Both the position numbers and the translations under genes were made by a program. Shown in pieces: positions 10,005-22,745 of a stretch of DNA of 64,000 nucleotides. The notes below the pieces were generated by a model that ran no database searches, was not told the origin of the DNA, and saw only the letters and a list, made by a program, of their open reading frames with translations. The first letter of the stretch is position 1; every line of letters starts with the position of its first letter. The DNA comes from Straminergon stramineum. Lineage: Eukaryota > Streptophyta > Bryopsida > Hypnales > Calliergonaceae. Location of the stretch: positions 37,560,547-37,624,546 of the forward strand of contig OY987263.1 in assembly GCA_963920665.1 (NCBI GenBank), read 5' to 3'.

Positions 10005-12609
10005 ATGGCCAGAAACCGCCGACATCGGAATTGGGTGGCAAAGCTATCTCCGGTGAAAGTCAGGCCGTTTCCTTCTTCTATTAAACCAGAATGGACTGTA
10101 CAGAACGTAGAGGCTGTGAATTCGAAGAGGAAGCCCGAGGCAGGACAGCGACGACGAGGGCAGGGTGTTGCCAGAATTGGGAATGTGCGCGTTTCGTTTC
10201 CTGTCAAATTTGGAATTGGGTTGGGTATGGGCGGCGTGGATTCCGGTGGTCTTGTGCTTCGTCTTGCTCGTGTAGAAGGTGGCTGCGGCGTACAGAATGA
10301 CAATGGTTGCGATTCTATTATAAGGTAATATTTTTTTCGTCTCTTTAGCACTTTTACCGTTATGTTCAGAGTGTTCATTGGAGATCACTTTCGGTACAAG
10401 AGTCATTTCTGTTTAGATCAAATTTTTAACACTCTATGAATTTCTTATGCAATTTCAAATTGGGAGTTTGTAGACCACTATTGAGAGGACAGTAGGCAAC
10501 CCCATTTACATTCAAAGATCAATGACCATAAGCGTTTAGCCATGTCATGCTTACATCACTTGCTAATTGTACGTCAAACGACATTACAAAAAGAATGAGT
10601 TACTGTTGACACAGGGGTCAGCGGAGGATACCTGATCAAGTCCCCAACAGTTTTAGTGTCCTCTACTCCTCTACCTTACTTTCTCCGAGTCTCGGAATGT
10701 AGGAATATAATTTGTTGGAATATTAACATCATGATTTGTGGGTCGATCTGGAATATAATACATACTGGACTTACGGAACCCTTGGATACCAATCCCTCAT
10801 TGAAACTGAATTTCCAGGAAACGATAGTACTGCTTATAGTAACGATCCTTTAAGTTGTTACTGGCTAGTCAGAGCATTTTCAAACTATAAATCCATGCTG
10901 TATGCAGTTCAGGGATGAGGCGAAGTAATAGCAAGGCACTGGAATCAGGGATCAACGTTGTGGATGCCGCTAGCATTCTTCTTCTGTCACAGGTGGGGTT
11001 TCTTTCTGAACCCTTGAAGCCCTGACAGGAGGATTCTATTTGTTGTAAATTTTGAGTAATGATTGACTTTCTAGTGGATTTGTTGCTACCCTAAACTCTA
11101 ATGTAGATTTCAAAAAAGCATGAGAAAAATGCATCAACCTTCGTTTTCCAGCATGAATGCACGTGCTCCCTGACTAGAAGGCAACCTCGTCATTCTGAAG
11201 TAAGAATAGAAGCCGCATTTGTCAGACAGTTGCAATTCATACTGTACCTTAAATAATACATCGGGTGAATGCCTAGGCATTCAGAATAAAAGACACTTTT
11301 GTCGATCGCATTCCAAAGACTTGCCGTTATACCTTTGCCCGAACTGACTTCAATTCGTGCAGTTTAACTCTGATGCCATATGTTATCACTCCTCAAGTTC
11401 ACTCTACAGAAATACACATGCAGAATGCATCTGGGATGCCGTTGTTTGAATCTGCCGTCATGCTTGAGTGACACTTGGGAATTGAGTGTTAGTACACATC
11501 TTAACACGATCCTATCTCACTTAAAATAGTTCTCAACTTCTGATTCGGAGACATTGGCAACTTCAGCAGCAGCTGGAAACTAGACTTTACTTTTCCCTTA
11601 ATTTCAACCCCGTTGATCCTCACAAGTCCTTTTTGCGGTGATGCATGTAGGCATTTTGCGGCCCAGTTGCATCGATTGCAATGGGCTGCATGGCTGTTGT
11701 GGGCTTTATCCAAGCCGTTGCGCCACGTGTGATGGGCCGTTTCGATTCTTCGGCTTCAATGATAACTCTGCAAGACTCTATTCCAGTTAGAGTTGAGGAG
11801 TTCTCAGCAGCTTCGTTATTGCTATCAATCGGTATCCCGCTATTGAAGTCGCAATACCGGCAGTTCTATGTAAGTTCCACTCTTTTGCTTTTGGAAATCC
11901 CTATCGATAACGTTGCGTTTGTAATGGTTCAACCGTTAAGGACCATGAGGCCAGAATCGGTCCTCATTATTTTTCGAATAGTTTTGAGTAGGTCATATAG
12001 TGACTTTAGTTTGTGAAATTTCATTTATTTTGTGACCAACTCTATTAAAATTTTCTTCAATGATTCGGTTTGAGTATGAATTTTGCCCTGTTTTGATTAT
12101 ATTTTTCGCAATATGATCAGTTGAATTTGTCACTTAAAAACCGTTAATCCTTGATCCCTTAGGGGTCAAAACCCTGTTAGTATGTAGATGTGATGAACAA
12201 TCTTTTAACTATTCATGTCCTTGGTATTCATACACTCATTGCAAGTCCTGAAGTTAATCATTTCCACCAGCTTGAGTTGTATCAAGAGCCTCAGGTCTTC
12301 TCTTGGATTAGCAACTTGGGAGACATCGAACTTCGAAATTTTTGTTGAGCAGAAAGTTGATGAATTTGCAAGATGACATTTAGGTCCCCCTTTGCTCACC
12401 TCTAATCACGGATATCGTTTGGATATGATTAGGAAACACTTCGGTGTGTAGGAGCAGCCTTGCCTGTTGGACTTGGATATGCTATGACCTCCAGCCAAGT
12501 GAAAAAGCTGCCAAAGGGAGGATTCAGGCAAGGGGAAGCAATGTGGCGCCAACGTCATCGATGGGCTGCACGACGTCTCTGTGGTCTAATGACTGAGTTC
12601 CGCGAGTAG
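10005..12609 (+). CDS. Unrecognised spliced membrane protein, 4 exons
   Basis: Four exons join in phase with GT-AG borders: 10005-10324, 10908-10992, 11651-11869 and 12433-12609, giving 266 residues. The first 60 residues are basic (MARNRRHRNWVAKL...) and transit-peptide-like. The middle is hydrophobic, with likely membrane segments near SIAMGCMAVVGFIQAV, SAASLLLSIGIPLL and GAALPVGLGYAM. The last exon ends in AMWRQRHRWAARRLCGLM, which faintly recalls the segment just before the KxGQ motif of some ABC1 kinases, but a TAG follows at once. I do not recognise the family. It could be a complete small organelle membrane protein, or the 5' part of a gene whose further exons I cannot join. The next gene is an ABC1 kinase only about 0.8 kb away, so a wrongly split gene is a possibility. 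Confidence 0.5.
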
Positions 12610-12691
12610 GATCCTATTATCCTTCTTAGAATTCCACTGCCCTATGTGCTATACCTTTGCTGAAGTTGCTTAACCTCGAAAATGTATAACC

Positions 12692-13097
12692 ATGTGGCGT
12701 AAAGTTCTTTCGCGATTCTGGAATTTTCTTCGATGGAATATTTGTTGGCAGATTGTATCAGTTAACCTTGTTCATCTCCATGCTTGAATGCAAGTGGAGT
12801 GATGATTGGCATGGCATTGAATTGTTCTGGTGCAGGCCATCTGCACTTGGATGGTTAGGCGACCTCATTGAGAAATCGTCTGCTATACGAGGAACGAGAG
12901 GACTTCTGTCTCGACCTAGCATCAATCAACAAAGTCTACTCATTGTGTCCGCTCCTCTGCCTCTCTGCTTCAAATCAAGGGAGACTTGCCCATATCTAAA
13001 GGAAACTGAAAAGGAGATCATTGTTTCTACTCCAGTGGATACTCTTGCAAAGGCAAGACTCGTCAGAAAATTAAAAAAATCTTCGTTCTCTATCTAA
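12692..13097 (+). other. Candidate 5' exon region of the ABC1 kinase gene
   Basis: The ATG at 12692 opens MWRKVLSRFWNFLRWN, a presequence-like amphipathic start. A second frame, open over 12753-13097, reads CRPSALGWLGDLIEKSSAIRG and further after a good acceptor (ttctggtgcag at about 12834). I could not join these two pieces, or either of them, to the kinase exon at 13436 with a strong donor in the right phase. They are given as likely N-terminal coding material, not as a model. Confidence 0.3.
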
Positions 13098-13435
13098 TCT
13101 GAAAATGATTCGTATCTGAAAACAGATACAGTAGATTCTGTAATGCGAAGCCCGTCCGGTTGATGCTTACTGGAGTTCTGGGTAGATGTACTTGACCTTC
13201 ATGTTTTTACATCATTTTAGATTATTTAGTGCATTGCTTATTCTTCAATCTGTTAGTTTACGTATAAGCGTTTGACAAGCTCCAAACACTTGCATCTGTC
13301 TTGGTAAAACCTCTTCACAACGAGTGGTACCATTCAAGAATGCACTGTCGATTTGTGCTTTGAAAGCTTTGAGTCCGATTTTTATTTTCAGACATAGTAT
13401 TGTGATACCTTTGTAAATGTCTGGCATGCGTACAG

Positions 13436-16400
13436 GATCCAAAGGAGGGGCTGAAAGTTGTCGATTCCTACAACTACACTGGCAGCGCTGACCATACTGT
13501 CGGCTCACTTCCGTCTCATGACTGGGGATCGGTGGAAAATAGTGGAACAAATGAGTTTTTGAGTGGCCTTAGCGAAGTTCACAGCGGCTGGCGAGGATTT
13601 GAGCAGAAGATGTCTCTCTTTTTCAGGGGCTGTTGGCTTGCAGCAATTTTTATCCCTTTTATGGTCTTGGCTTTCATATTGTACTTTGTATCGACATGTT
13701 TATCTCCTTATTGGGCGGAGTATCTTCAGTGCATGGTGTGGGTGATGCTCCGGTATTGCTTGGAGCGAGGAGGAGCTGCTTTTATTAAGTGGGGTCAGGT
13801 ATCTATTTTGTTCTGTACTCAAGTATGTCCTTGTTGTTCGGAAATTATATGTCGTAATAGAGTTTCTCACAAGTTGCATTCTATCAGCTGGGTCCGTGCT
13901 TGGTCCTTTGTGTATAATCGACTTGACTTGGGAGAAAGAACCTGATGCTTTATTTGACAGAAATTTCGGAGTTGAGAAGAGTGTTTTTTTCGTAAATACG
14001 AATGGTGTCATTTTTCTGTTTTATTATTCATATTTCAGGGAATTTGTTTCGGCTGCCATTTGTTGTACGTCTGTATTGACACTTCAACTCTATATTGCCT
14101 GTATCCCAGCCGGTCTAAATTTGATTTTTGATGGTGTTCTAAATCGATGCTCAGTTGCTGCCGTGCCAGATCCATCTATTGACTTCATTTACTGTGGATG
14201 CAGTGGTCTTCAACACGAGAGGATCTTTTCCCAGAAAGTTTGTGTCGAATTTTAGGCCGCCTCCACGATCAAGCCCCGACTCACAGTTACCAGCAAACTC
14301 GCAGGGCAATCTTGAAGCATTTCAAGCGTCCTATTGAAGCTATATTTGATGAATTCCCACTGAAACCCTTTGCCTCCGGAAGCATAGCGCAGGTGAGATA
14401 TCGATTGACTGCATCTTCTGGTATTTTTTGAAGTCATTTATGCTTTCACTTCGAGGGCCATTTCTATTCTTGACACAATTGGCCTTCTTTGTTTTGTATA
14501 TTTTATGATAAACATACTCATTCAATCCCATAGTATCACAACCTGAACCTACTTAGCAATGTGAAGGCGGATTAATGGAGTAGTAAGAGGTAAAGAAACT
14601 GTAGCTTTGGCCAGTTTTAGCCTTTCAAATGTGCATCTTTGAGATGACTAACAACTACTTCGTGCCATCAGGTGTACAGAGCTAGGTTGAAGGATCCGGG
14701 AGATGGCACACCCTTAGATGTAGCAGTAAAGGTATGTGCCCATCTTCTAGATTTCTAGTTGGTCCGGTTGCGTTAATCGTTAAGTTCGTGAGGACATGCA
14801 AATAATATTTAGCTCCTACTAAGTATGGTTGTGTTCAATTATTAAGGTGCGACATCCCTCGGTCGCTTTGAGGATTTACCAAGACTTTCAAATAATGTCA
14901 GTGGTTGCGGACATTGTGCAAGGGCTTCCTGCTCTTCGGTGGTTGAATTTACGTCAGAGTATTGATCAATTCTCTCACACAATGACATCCCAGGTGAGTT
15001 CCTAAACATGACGACAATCCAGTGTTGAGATTCCTAGTTTTGATTCTGATACTCGAATATAGAATTAAAAGCACCATTTTTTAGATATGTCTATCCTGGT
15101 CAATTTGCACTTCTAATTCAGAAAGTGAAAAGAATTACTGTTCATGCAGTTGCTGCCAAATTAATTTGTAGATGCTGCTACAGTTTTGGAGAGAAGCTGC
15201 AATGTTTAAATTGGCCCTCGCAGGCAGATCTTCGGGTGGAGGCTATAAACCTGCAGAGATTCTACAGAAATTTTCAAGGGTTGCATCAAACAGTAGTTTG
15301 GCCGAAGCTCGTACCTGCTCTTGTAAGTTACTAATTCATCAAAGTTGACTGCTACTGGAGTGAGCATTTTCTTCTATAAAGCTTCATGTTTCTGGGCAGT
15401 TATTGGTTGAATTGAACTATTTTTGGCTGTTTCCCGTGCAGGTGTCTGAAGGTGTAATTGTGGAGACTTTTGAAAGAGGATCTGCGTTGCATGAGTTTCT
15501 TCGTAAAAGATCGTCACTTAATACGCAGGTCAGTGGACCAGCTGCTCGAGTGAACTGTGACGTGCTGTTTGCGGGCGGTAGTTAATTATTCTGGTATAGC
15601 TGTCAATGCGCTTATCGTGGGCCCTGGGCATGTAACAGATTGCCGCAGTTGGCGTTGACGCATACCTCAAGATGATTCTCACTGATAACTTCGTGCACAC
15701 AGATTTGCACCCTGGCAATATTCTAGCACGGATGGCAGGTACTAACTCACCTCCCTCACATTTCAAATAGCACTGTCCATTAGTGTGAGTCTGAGACCTT
15801 TTGATGGCCCTGAGATCTCAACCTTGCCCGTACCAATAAGAACTTGCCATAGGTACCTGCTTGAGCTGGCCGAAGTCTGCAAGCAGGGATTCGTCATAGC
15901 AGGAATATGTGAAACTACAGTTTGTTGCAATATGTGGACCTGCCACAAGACCTGCACACACACATTGCCAACTCCAGGATTGTCAAAAGGGAAGCAGAAT
16001 CTTCAAGCTTAGATTCATCGTTGATATGCAAATCAAACGATTGATCAGTGACAAGCCAGTCGGTTTGAAAACTCTCTCTCACTAAATCTGGATCTTCGTC
16101 CGTGGAGCAGCATGTAGGTTGGACATTACAGAAGAGTTATATATCCTTTCAGTCGACTTTCGTATTTCCATGGACGAAATGGGATGTAGTGCTTTGTTAT
16201 CTCTACTCCAAGAGAGAGACAAAGCAATGATTCGATAATGTAGAAAATTCTGGTTCCCAATGAACATGAGGCATGTGTCAAAAGCACTATTAGTGTAATT
16301 TTAAAGACTGAATTTCTTATGTCTGATATAACTGTGATAGGTGGTTATGGAGATAATGGCATTCTACCATTGTCGATGTGATTTTTGAATTTTCAATCGA

Positions 16401-17909
16401 TAGGATTATACGGAGAATTATATGGAAAAGAGACATATTAAAATCTTACATGTCTATTGGGGTAGGGACTCTTGCAATTAGCCACTTGTTGTAGAGTGTA
16501 CTATTGAGCATGCCTGCATAACAGGAGAACAATGGAAGTACTGTACAGAATTATTCATATTGTGCTGTGTGTTTGTTCCTCAGAAAACGATGAAGGAGAG
16601 TGCTTAGAACAGTTGCAGTTGGTGCTGCTGGATTTTGGCCTAGCCGAAGAATTACCGCCTCGAGTCCGATACCACTTCCTCTCATTTATCATGAACATCG
16701 GCGCAGCTGATGGAGAGTGTGCGGTGTGTAGCATCTGCACTCAGTGCTGTCTGTTAAGTCCGTCGTTTCTTTATGTTTATTTGCTGCTTCGGCTGGTCTA
16801 CTCGAGACGTTTATGATCCGTATGCTACGTGTGGGCATTCAATATATGACTGGGAGCTCTGGATGATTTGTTTGTTGTCTCATGGTTTGCACTTTGGCTT
16901 GTAGGCTCATCATCTGCTGCACTTCTCCTGGCCAAATCCACAACGCTGTCCCAGGCCTGAGCTCCTCATTGCTGACATGAAGGAACTATTTGATCGTGAG
17001 TGTGATTTGAGAATTCGACCTATAGACCTGAACTTCGTTCTAAAACAGGTACCCATTGTCTTTCTCCAGTCATCCCTTAAAGGACCAAGGATTCATGGTT
17101 TGCTAATGACCAATATGATAGATTCTATTGTAAGCGGTATAATCCGGATGGGGTCAAATTTTATATCCCCCAAATTGACGAGTAATATTACACTTGTTGG
17201 TCAAAAATTGAAAATAAATTTTTGACAAGAGAATGTCCCCATATGTCCTACTCAAAAAGTGCTAAAACGACATTAGGCCCAGATCGGGACTCTTGGTCCT
17301 TTAGGTGTTCACGTGTTCTAGGAAGAGTGTCTCAAGTATTGTTTTATTTTTCCCACTCACATTTATGTAGCAAGGCGTGGCATTTATTGACACAGCTTAA
17401 AAACAATGATTCGTGGATTTTAACTCGTTTTGAAACAAATAAAAAATGCGCAAAGCCAGTGTATGGTTATACTTGACTGTGCAGATGATTTCATTGCACC
17501 ACAATTGTGACGTTTAGACAAGTTTTAAGCGTGTACTTCAAACGTAGCTTATGTAGCAATTCTGTAATTTTGTCGAATGAATACGATTCATTCAAAGCCT
17601 TATGAATGCTTCAATCGTTTTGAAACCTGCTGGAACTTTTCCAAACGTGTTTACTGTTGCTGTGATCCAACTTCGTAACGGAGCTGATTTTGTTTGTTTG
17701 GGATTCAATTCATGTTTCAGGTACTCCAACTTTGTCGAAAGCATGAAGTAACAATAGACAGCTCGTATGCATCTCTTGTTATAGCGGTCTGCGTGCTGGT
17801 TGGATTCGCACGGAGCCTAGACCCAGAGCTATCCATTATGGATGCGGCCATACCTTGCCTGTTCTTGTACAATCTAGTGGGCCGAATTCCTGGTGGAATT
17901 TACGGGTAA
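13436..17909 (+). CDS. ABC1/UbiB-family atypical kinase, ADCK2-like (N-terminus incomplete)
   Basis: Ten exons join in phase: 13436-13798, 14204-14392, 14672-14731, 14847-14993, 15224-15322, 15442-15528, 15639-15738, 16584-16723, 16905-17048 and 17721-17909 (about 505 residues). The order of motifs is a hydrophobic membrane segment, then the family KxGQ motif as AAFIKWGQWSSTREDLFP across exons 1-2. Next come the A-rich loop ASGSIAQVYRA in place of a glycine loop, VAVKVRHP with the ATP lysine, HTDLHPGN (catalytic loop) and LLDFGLAEEL (metal-binding DFG). This protein-kinase-like family acts in mitochondria and plastids on quinone and lipid metabolism. The closest plant group by motif wording is the mitochondrial ADCK2-like one. 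The first coding exon or exons are missing from this model. One intron (17049-17720) carries a small repeat element. Confidence 0.9.
17074..17307. mobile_element. Small inverted-terminal-repeat element in a kinase intron
   Basis: It starts CCCTTAAAGGACCAAGG and ends CTTGGTCCTTTAGGTG, giving inverted ends of about 15 bp. The sequence CTAAAGGACC is shared with the larger TTAA-ended elements elsewhere in the window. The 234-bp interior has no ORF of note. It lies wholly inside the ninth intron of the kinase model. No flanking target duplication is evident. Confidence 0.4.
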
Positions 17910-20828
17910 CTTATCAGCACACCCAATGGTCATACTCCAGGTAGTGATATTCAAAAGCATATTATTATGATTAGAGCTTTAGCTACCCTAAACCTTTACG
18001 AGTAAAAATTCTTTGCCAAATCAAAACCATTAGGATAAACGTCCAATGTCTACCGATCAGAACACCACAAAGAGATACCTGATGAAATGGCCTTCTTGGT
18101 GTTTGCCAATTGCGGGACTTTCCGGTTGAAGGTAGAGGAAACTATTTCCGTCTCTTTAAGCTAATTATATTTAACTCATGTAGGAGTGAGTTTTCAGAGA
18201 TGTATACTGTATATGTTAGAACCACCCATAGTTGACCACTTAAGCGATCCCGCACATTTCTGGAAAGGCAATGAAAATTTTCTGCCATGTAGAAAGATAG
18301 AAATTACAGGGGTTGCAAATTTTTTGGTAATTTTTTGCCTTGAATTGAAATTATCATGAGTTTTGGAAGTCAAAAGTTGGTTTGGATTGAACCCAATGCA
18401 TAGAGTCCTCCATAATTGTCTTCCATAATTGTTCATTCAAAGACTACTTTGACTCTCAAAACCATGACTCTCAAAACCAAGGATATGTGTCATGACATTG
18501 ATGGTGAGAAGATGGTTGGAAAAGATGGTTGGAAATCAATAATTGATGCTTAGAAATGAATTATGGTCTCTACTACATTTCCTAATATTCCTAGTAATTT
18601 CACAATATGGATGGTTCTACCATAGTTGTGGAGAGAAAATCCTTGTTGAATACCCTATAAATTGGCATGAAAAAAGAACCTCTAACACCATATTTTGTAA
18701 AGTGAGCTCTTGAAGCTAGAAGCCAATTGTCTTTCTAAGTTAGGAATTGTTGTTGGGAGTTGTGTTGATTAGGTTTCAATTGCTTCTTGTCTAGATGAAG
18801 ATCTTGATAATACTACATATGTGGTAGAATTCTATGTGTATGAAAGGTTCAACCAAATGTTTGGTTGGTGGTACATCATTTTTTGTTGTAGTTTCAAGAA
18901 ATGACTTTAGAAGGTGGTTTTAGAATAGAAGACTTTTGTTGTTTATTTTAATGACAATCAAGTGAGTGAGATCATATATTTTTCTAGCAAGTTGATATAT
19001 CTTTTAGGTTGTTTGGAAAAATAGATGAAAAAATAATGGTTCAACAAATTATAATATTATTGATATTTGTATATCACTTGTACTACTCACAAGGACAATA
19101 TTGTGGAATATGAATAATTGCATAGAGTAGAACTAGTGTATTGTATCCTTAATTGTAGATTGAAGCATGTGATAGGTCTAATTGAGGGATACAAATATGA
19201 ATACTTAACTTGTAAGCAAGAAATATTAAATTTTGTGTAAATTTTTTTCATTGAAAGATATATTTAACATAGAATTGTCTTTGGCATGATAAATTTGACA
19301 CTTTCTTACAACTCTATAAGATGGATATAAATATGTCAAAACTAATATTTCTATATATTTATTATTCATATATTATAACCCTAACTATTGGAGATTTGTT
19401 CCATGTTACTTTTGCACAAGAAATTAATTCTCAACACAAAGATTGTACAAAGTGGGCTTTGAACTACGTGAGATAAGATGGTGAGAGAACACTTTGGTGA
19501 GAAAGCGCAAGACTTGACATTAAAATCGGTGTGATAATATGGACAATGGACAATGTGACACTCACGATGGTGAAATCAGAGAGATTTGGATGTATACGTG
19601 TATACAGGATGTGATACTGGAGAAGGTGGTATTAAAGAGGTCTGGAATACCAAGAGAAAATGATATCACTAAGGGTATGGGTGTGAACACGAAGTGATCT
19701 TAGAGAAAGTGATGCTAAAAAGGTGTGAGTGTATTTCTGATGAACTTCAAATATTTTGTGAGTATATTTGAGACTACGATCGTGGGTGAACAAGGAACGA
19801 TGAATGCATAGGAGGTGGTAAGTACAGAAGGCGAGATCGGACGAGGTTCAGCAGAAAGGAGGATGGATGAATGAAGAAAGGTCGCCTGAGGGATGAACAG
19901 GCAGGCCAGAGCCGGCGGTTTCCGTCGAGCCAACTTAAGGAAGGCACCATCAACGTCCTCAGTCAATCAACATCCCCTTCCCATTCTCCCTTCCCAGCCA
20001 AAACAACGCTGCCACTCTCCAGATCGCAGCCGCAGCCGCCTCGACCTGTCGCTTCCATATCCCTTCACTCGTACCCCTCTCTCCCTCTCACACCACACCA
20101 CATCCACATCCACTATGTCTCCTAATATCTGCCCCCAAACTCCAAGCACTCGCAGGTCTACTCGGTGAATTCAATCGGGAGAGAGAGAGAGCAGAGCAGG
20201 GGAGAGTTCGACCAGGTTTTGGTTGAGAACACTCGCACTTGCAACCATGAATTCCTGCACATGTCAATGAAAGCACACAATCAGAGGAGCAGTGCAGGAC
20301 CTCTCCTGCTGCACTTCCATTCTTCCTGAGTGCGTGCCTGGGCCTTCAGAGCAGCAGAAGAGACCAGGCCAATCAACCGACGACGTTGTTTAGGATGGGA
20401 AGGCCGGCTCAGATGTCAACAGCAAACTGCCTCCAAATGACGCACCCAAGAAGGCGTTCTTCTTCCTTGAGCAGAGCTGAGTAAGAAAAACTAAATTTTG
20501 TCGTTGCAAGTCCAAAGCTGTAAGTTTCCTTGTAATTAATCGGCTGCTGCTCTCTGCATGAGCCATTGAGCATATTAATGCATGAATGTGATAGGATGGA
20601 TTTCATGCTGTTGTTTCCATGTTAAAACATCCCAGGCCATTTGAAAACTCCCTAATCATAAGTATCTTTACTCACACCAGAGGGAATTTTCTGTGCGCGA
20701 TCGTTTGCTGGTAAACGAATGGCACAAGCATGTGCCGAGTTTACCTTAAAGTGGCATTCTAGAACTTGAATATTCTGTACATAAAAGAATGATGACATCA
20801 TTCCTGAGTGACACTTAATTTGCACACC
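17910..20828. other. Long spacer with no supported gene
   Basis: Positions 17910-19700 are AT-rich with long T/A tracts and no coding signal. Positions 19860-20400 are GC-richer and contain C-rich and GA-rich simple sequence (cctctctccctctcacacc, gggagagagagagag). They could be a promoter or a non-coding transcript region. Overlapping ORFs there are of simple composition and were not called. Confidence 0.4.
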
Positions 20829-21190
20829 CAACCCTCTCAAACGAGACACTCTATAATTGTACATTTCCTGCATATCCTGATGTTATATACACATCTTATC
20901 GGACAAGTTGCATATAGAGCTAGGTAAACACATGTGTAAGAGCAATTACACGCCCAATTTGTCCCCCAGATACCGCTTTTCGAGAAAAGTGAAGGTAGAT
21001 GATTACTTGAAAATGCTCTAGTCGATCCTCTACCACCCTTTGAGAAAAATGTCGAATGCCATCTTCTCTCAAGTACAATTAACCCTCTCTAACAGCACAT
21101 TCTGTAATTGTTTATTTCCTGTATATCCTGAGAATCAGTCATATTGTATACACATCTGATTGGACATCTTCCACATGTCAGGCTGGGAAC
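20829..21190. repeat. Degenerate tandem duplication, about 250-bp spacing
   Basis: The block at 20829-20930 (ACCCTCTCAAACGAGACACT, then TATCCTGA and ATACACATCT) is repeated with changes at 21080-21190 (AACCCTCTCTAACAGCACAT, TATCCTGAGA, ATACACATCT). Both copies lie just upstream of the DUF642-like gene, probably in its promoter region. Confidence 0.55.
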
Positions 21191-21402
21191 ACGAGTATGA
21201 GTGCATCTAGAAGTCCACAGTCCCCCAAGACAGTGTCATTAGAGAGGGTTGAGTGTAGATTCCTTGGAACCTATAAAAATGAAATTCGACAAAAATCAAA
21301 CATGACAAAACATTGGTATGATTGCAAAAGCTGTTGCAGCGAAGCTAACCTTGTGTCGGGAGGCGCAGACGCGTATTTGGAAGGCGGTCATCACCACCAG
21401 GG

Positions 21403-22657
21403 ATGGCTGTTTGTTTCCTGGTGCTTGCGCTATGGGTGAGTTTCTGCAGCGCCTTCTCCGGGGATCTAGACTCGGAATTGATCGAGACGGAGACCGGGTG
21501 GCAGTTCGACGATGACATCGAAGCCTTCGACAATACTACGGCCCCGGCCCCCGCCCCCGCCTCAACTACCAAACTCCCATCCGGTCGTGTGGAGCTCATC
21601 AACGGCGACTTCGAGAGTACCAACGTCTCCACGAACGCCACCACGCTGGCCGACATCACGGCCACCACCATGATCCCCAACTGGCTCCCCGGCGGAGCGG
21701 GTGTGCAGGTCAGTGTCCGGGAGAGAAAATTTAGGATAAATCTATTGCCATTCCTAGAACACCCATGGCAAACCGGTCCACTGATTTCCCTCCACCGGGG
21801 TGTTCTACATCTGTATCTGGAAAACCGTCATGATCTGCACGATAACTTATCACAAGCCACTGGATTTAGAATTTTTTTCAGATTCTATCAAGTATATAAA
21901 AAACAAGTATCTGGAAACGAACGCTTGCTGTATCTGTATCAGGAAAAAAAATTGCTAAACAAGGTTCGAGACCAAATTTCCAGATACAGAAAACAGCACC
22001 CAGTGTGAATGCCATCTATTTCTAGCTGTAAACAGAAACTTTTCTCGACAGCACTGATTGGTTTCTTTCCTAGAGTTTGGGCACTCTTACACTAGCAGTT
22101 GGATTTTTTTCCGGACATGTGTGCAGGTGATCCAAAGCTCAACGTACAAGATGTCCACCTTCACAGCCAAAAGCCTGTTCGCCATTCACCTCAACAACCC
22201 GGCGGGCACGAACGGCACACAAGGCTTGATTGCCACCACCTTGGCTGTAAACCCCGCCACAGGCAAGACGTTCACGGTGCAATACGACTGCGCCCGCATG
22301 CCAGACGGCCCCATCAACCTCCTCTCAGCTCTGAAAGTCTCTTCGATCTCCGGCACCACGACCAACCACTGGGAGCTTCACCATGTTAAGTACAACACAA
22401 CGGACACAGTCTCCCAGATGACGTGGCAGAGGCAGAGCTTCGTCTACTCCGGCACTGGCGCTGCAACGAAGATCCAGTTCGAGAGCATGTCGGAGAAGTA
22501 TGGCCCCGCCATCGATAATGTGGTCATTCTCACCGGTTCCCACCCTCTGTCTGCGGCTCCGTCTGCTCACCTTCTGTCTCTCTGGCAGCGGATGGGCCCC
22601 ATCTTCACTGTCGCCGTCGTCATGGCATGCCACTCCCCTCTGGTGTCTATCTTGTAA
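21403..22657 (+). CDS. DUF642-like secreted cell-wall protein
   Basis: Two exons, 21403-21708 and 22127-22657, join in phase to 278 residues. A signal peptide (MAVCFLVLALWVSFCSAFSG) is followed by a Pro/Ala/Thr linker (APAPAPAST). The domain begins LINGDFEST and includes MIPNWLPGGAGVQVIQS and GPAIDNVVILTG, the pattern of a single galactose-binding-like DUF642 domain. Plant DUF642 proteins usually carry two such domains in about 370 residues, so this one is short. The C-terminus is a hydrophobic tail (FTVAVVMACHSPLVSIL) after a polar stretch, which could be a GPI-anchor signal. The expected place is the cell wall or outer plasma membrane, where family members bind pectin-related partners. The family call rests on motif pattern only. 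Confidence 0.75.
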
Positions 22658-22745
22658 TGATCCAATGAAGCCAGCAGAAGCTCAAGGTGATCAGTTTTAC
22701 ACTTACAGCAGAAGTGTAAGAAGATTAGAACTGCTTTTGTAACCT

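Noticed and set aside
18190..19700. Possible solo LTR near 18600-18900
   Set aside because: A TATA-like stretch and TGTTGGGAG were noticed, but no paired ends, target duplication or primer-binding site could be found.
19871..20168. Overlapping plus-strand ORFs rich in Ser, Pro and His
   Set aside because: They come from a C-rich simple-sequence tract in two frames at once, without splice partners.
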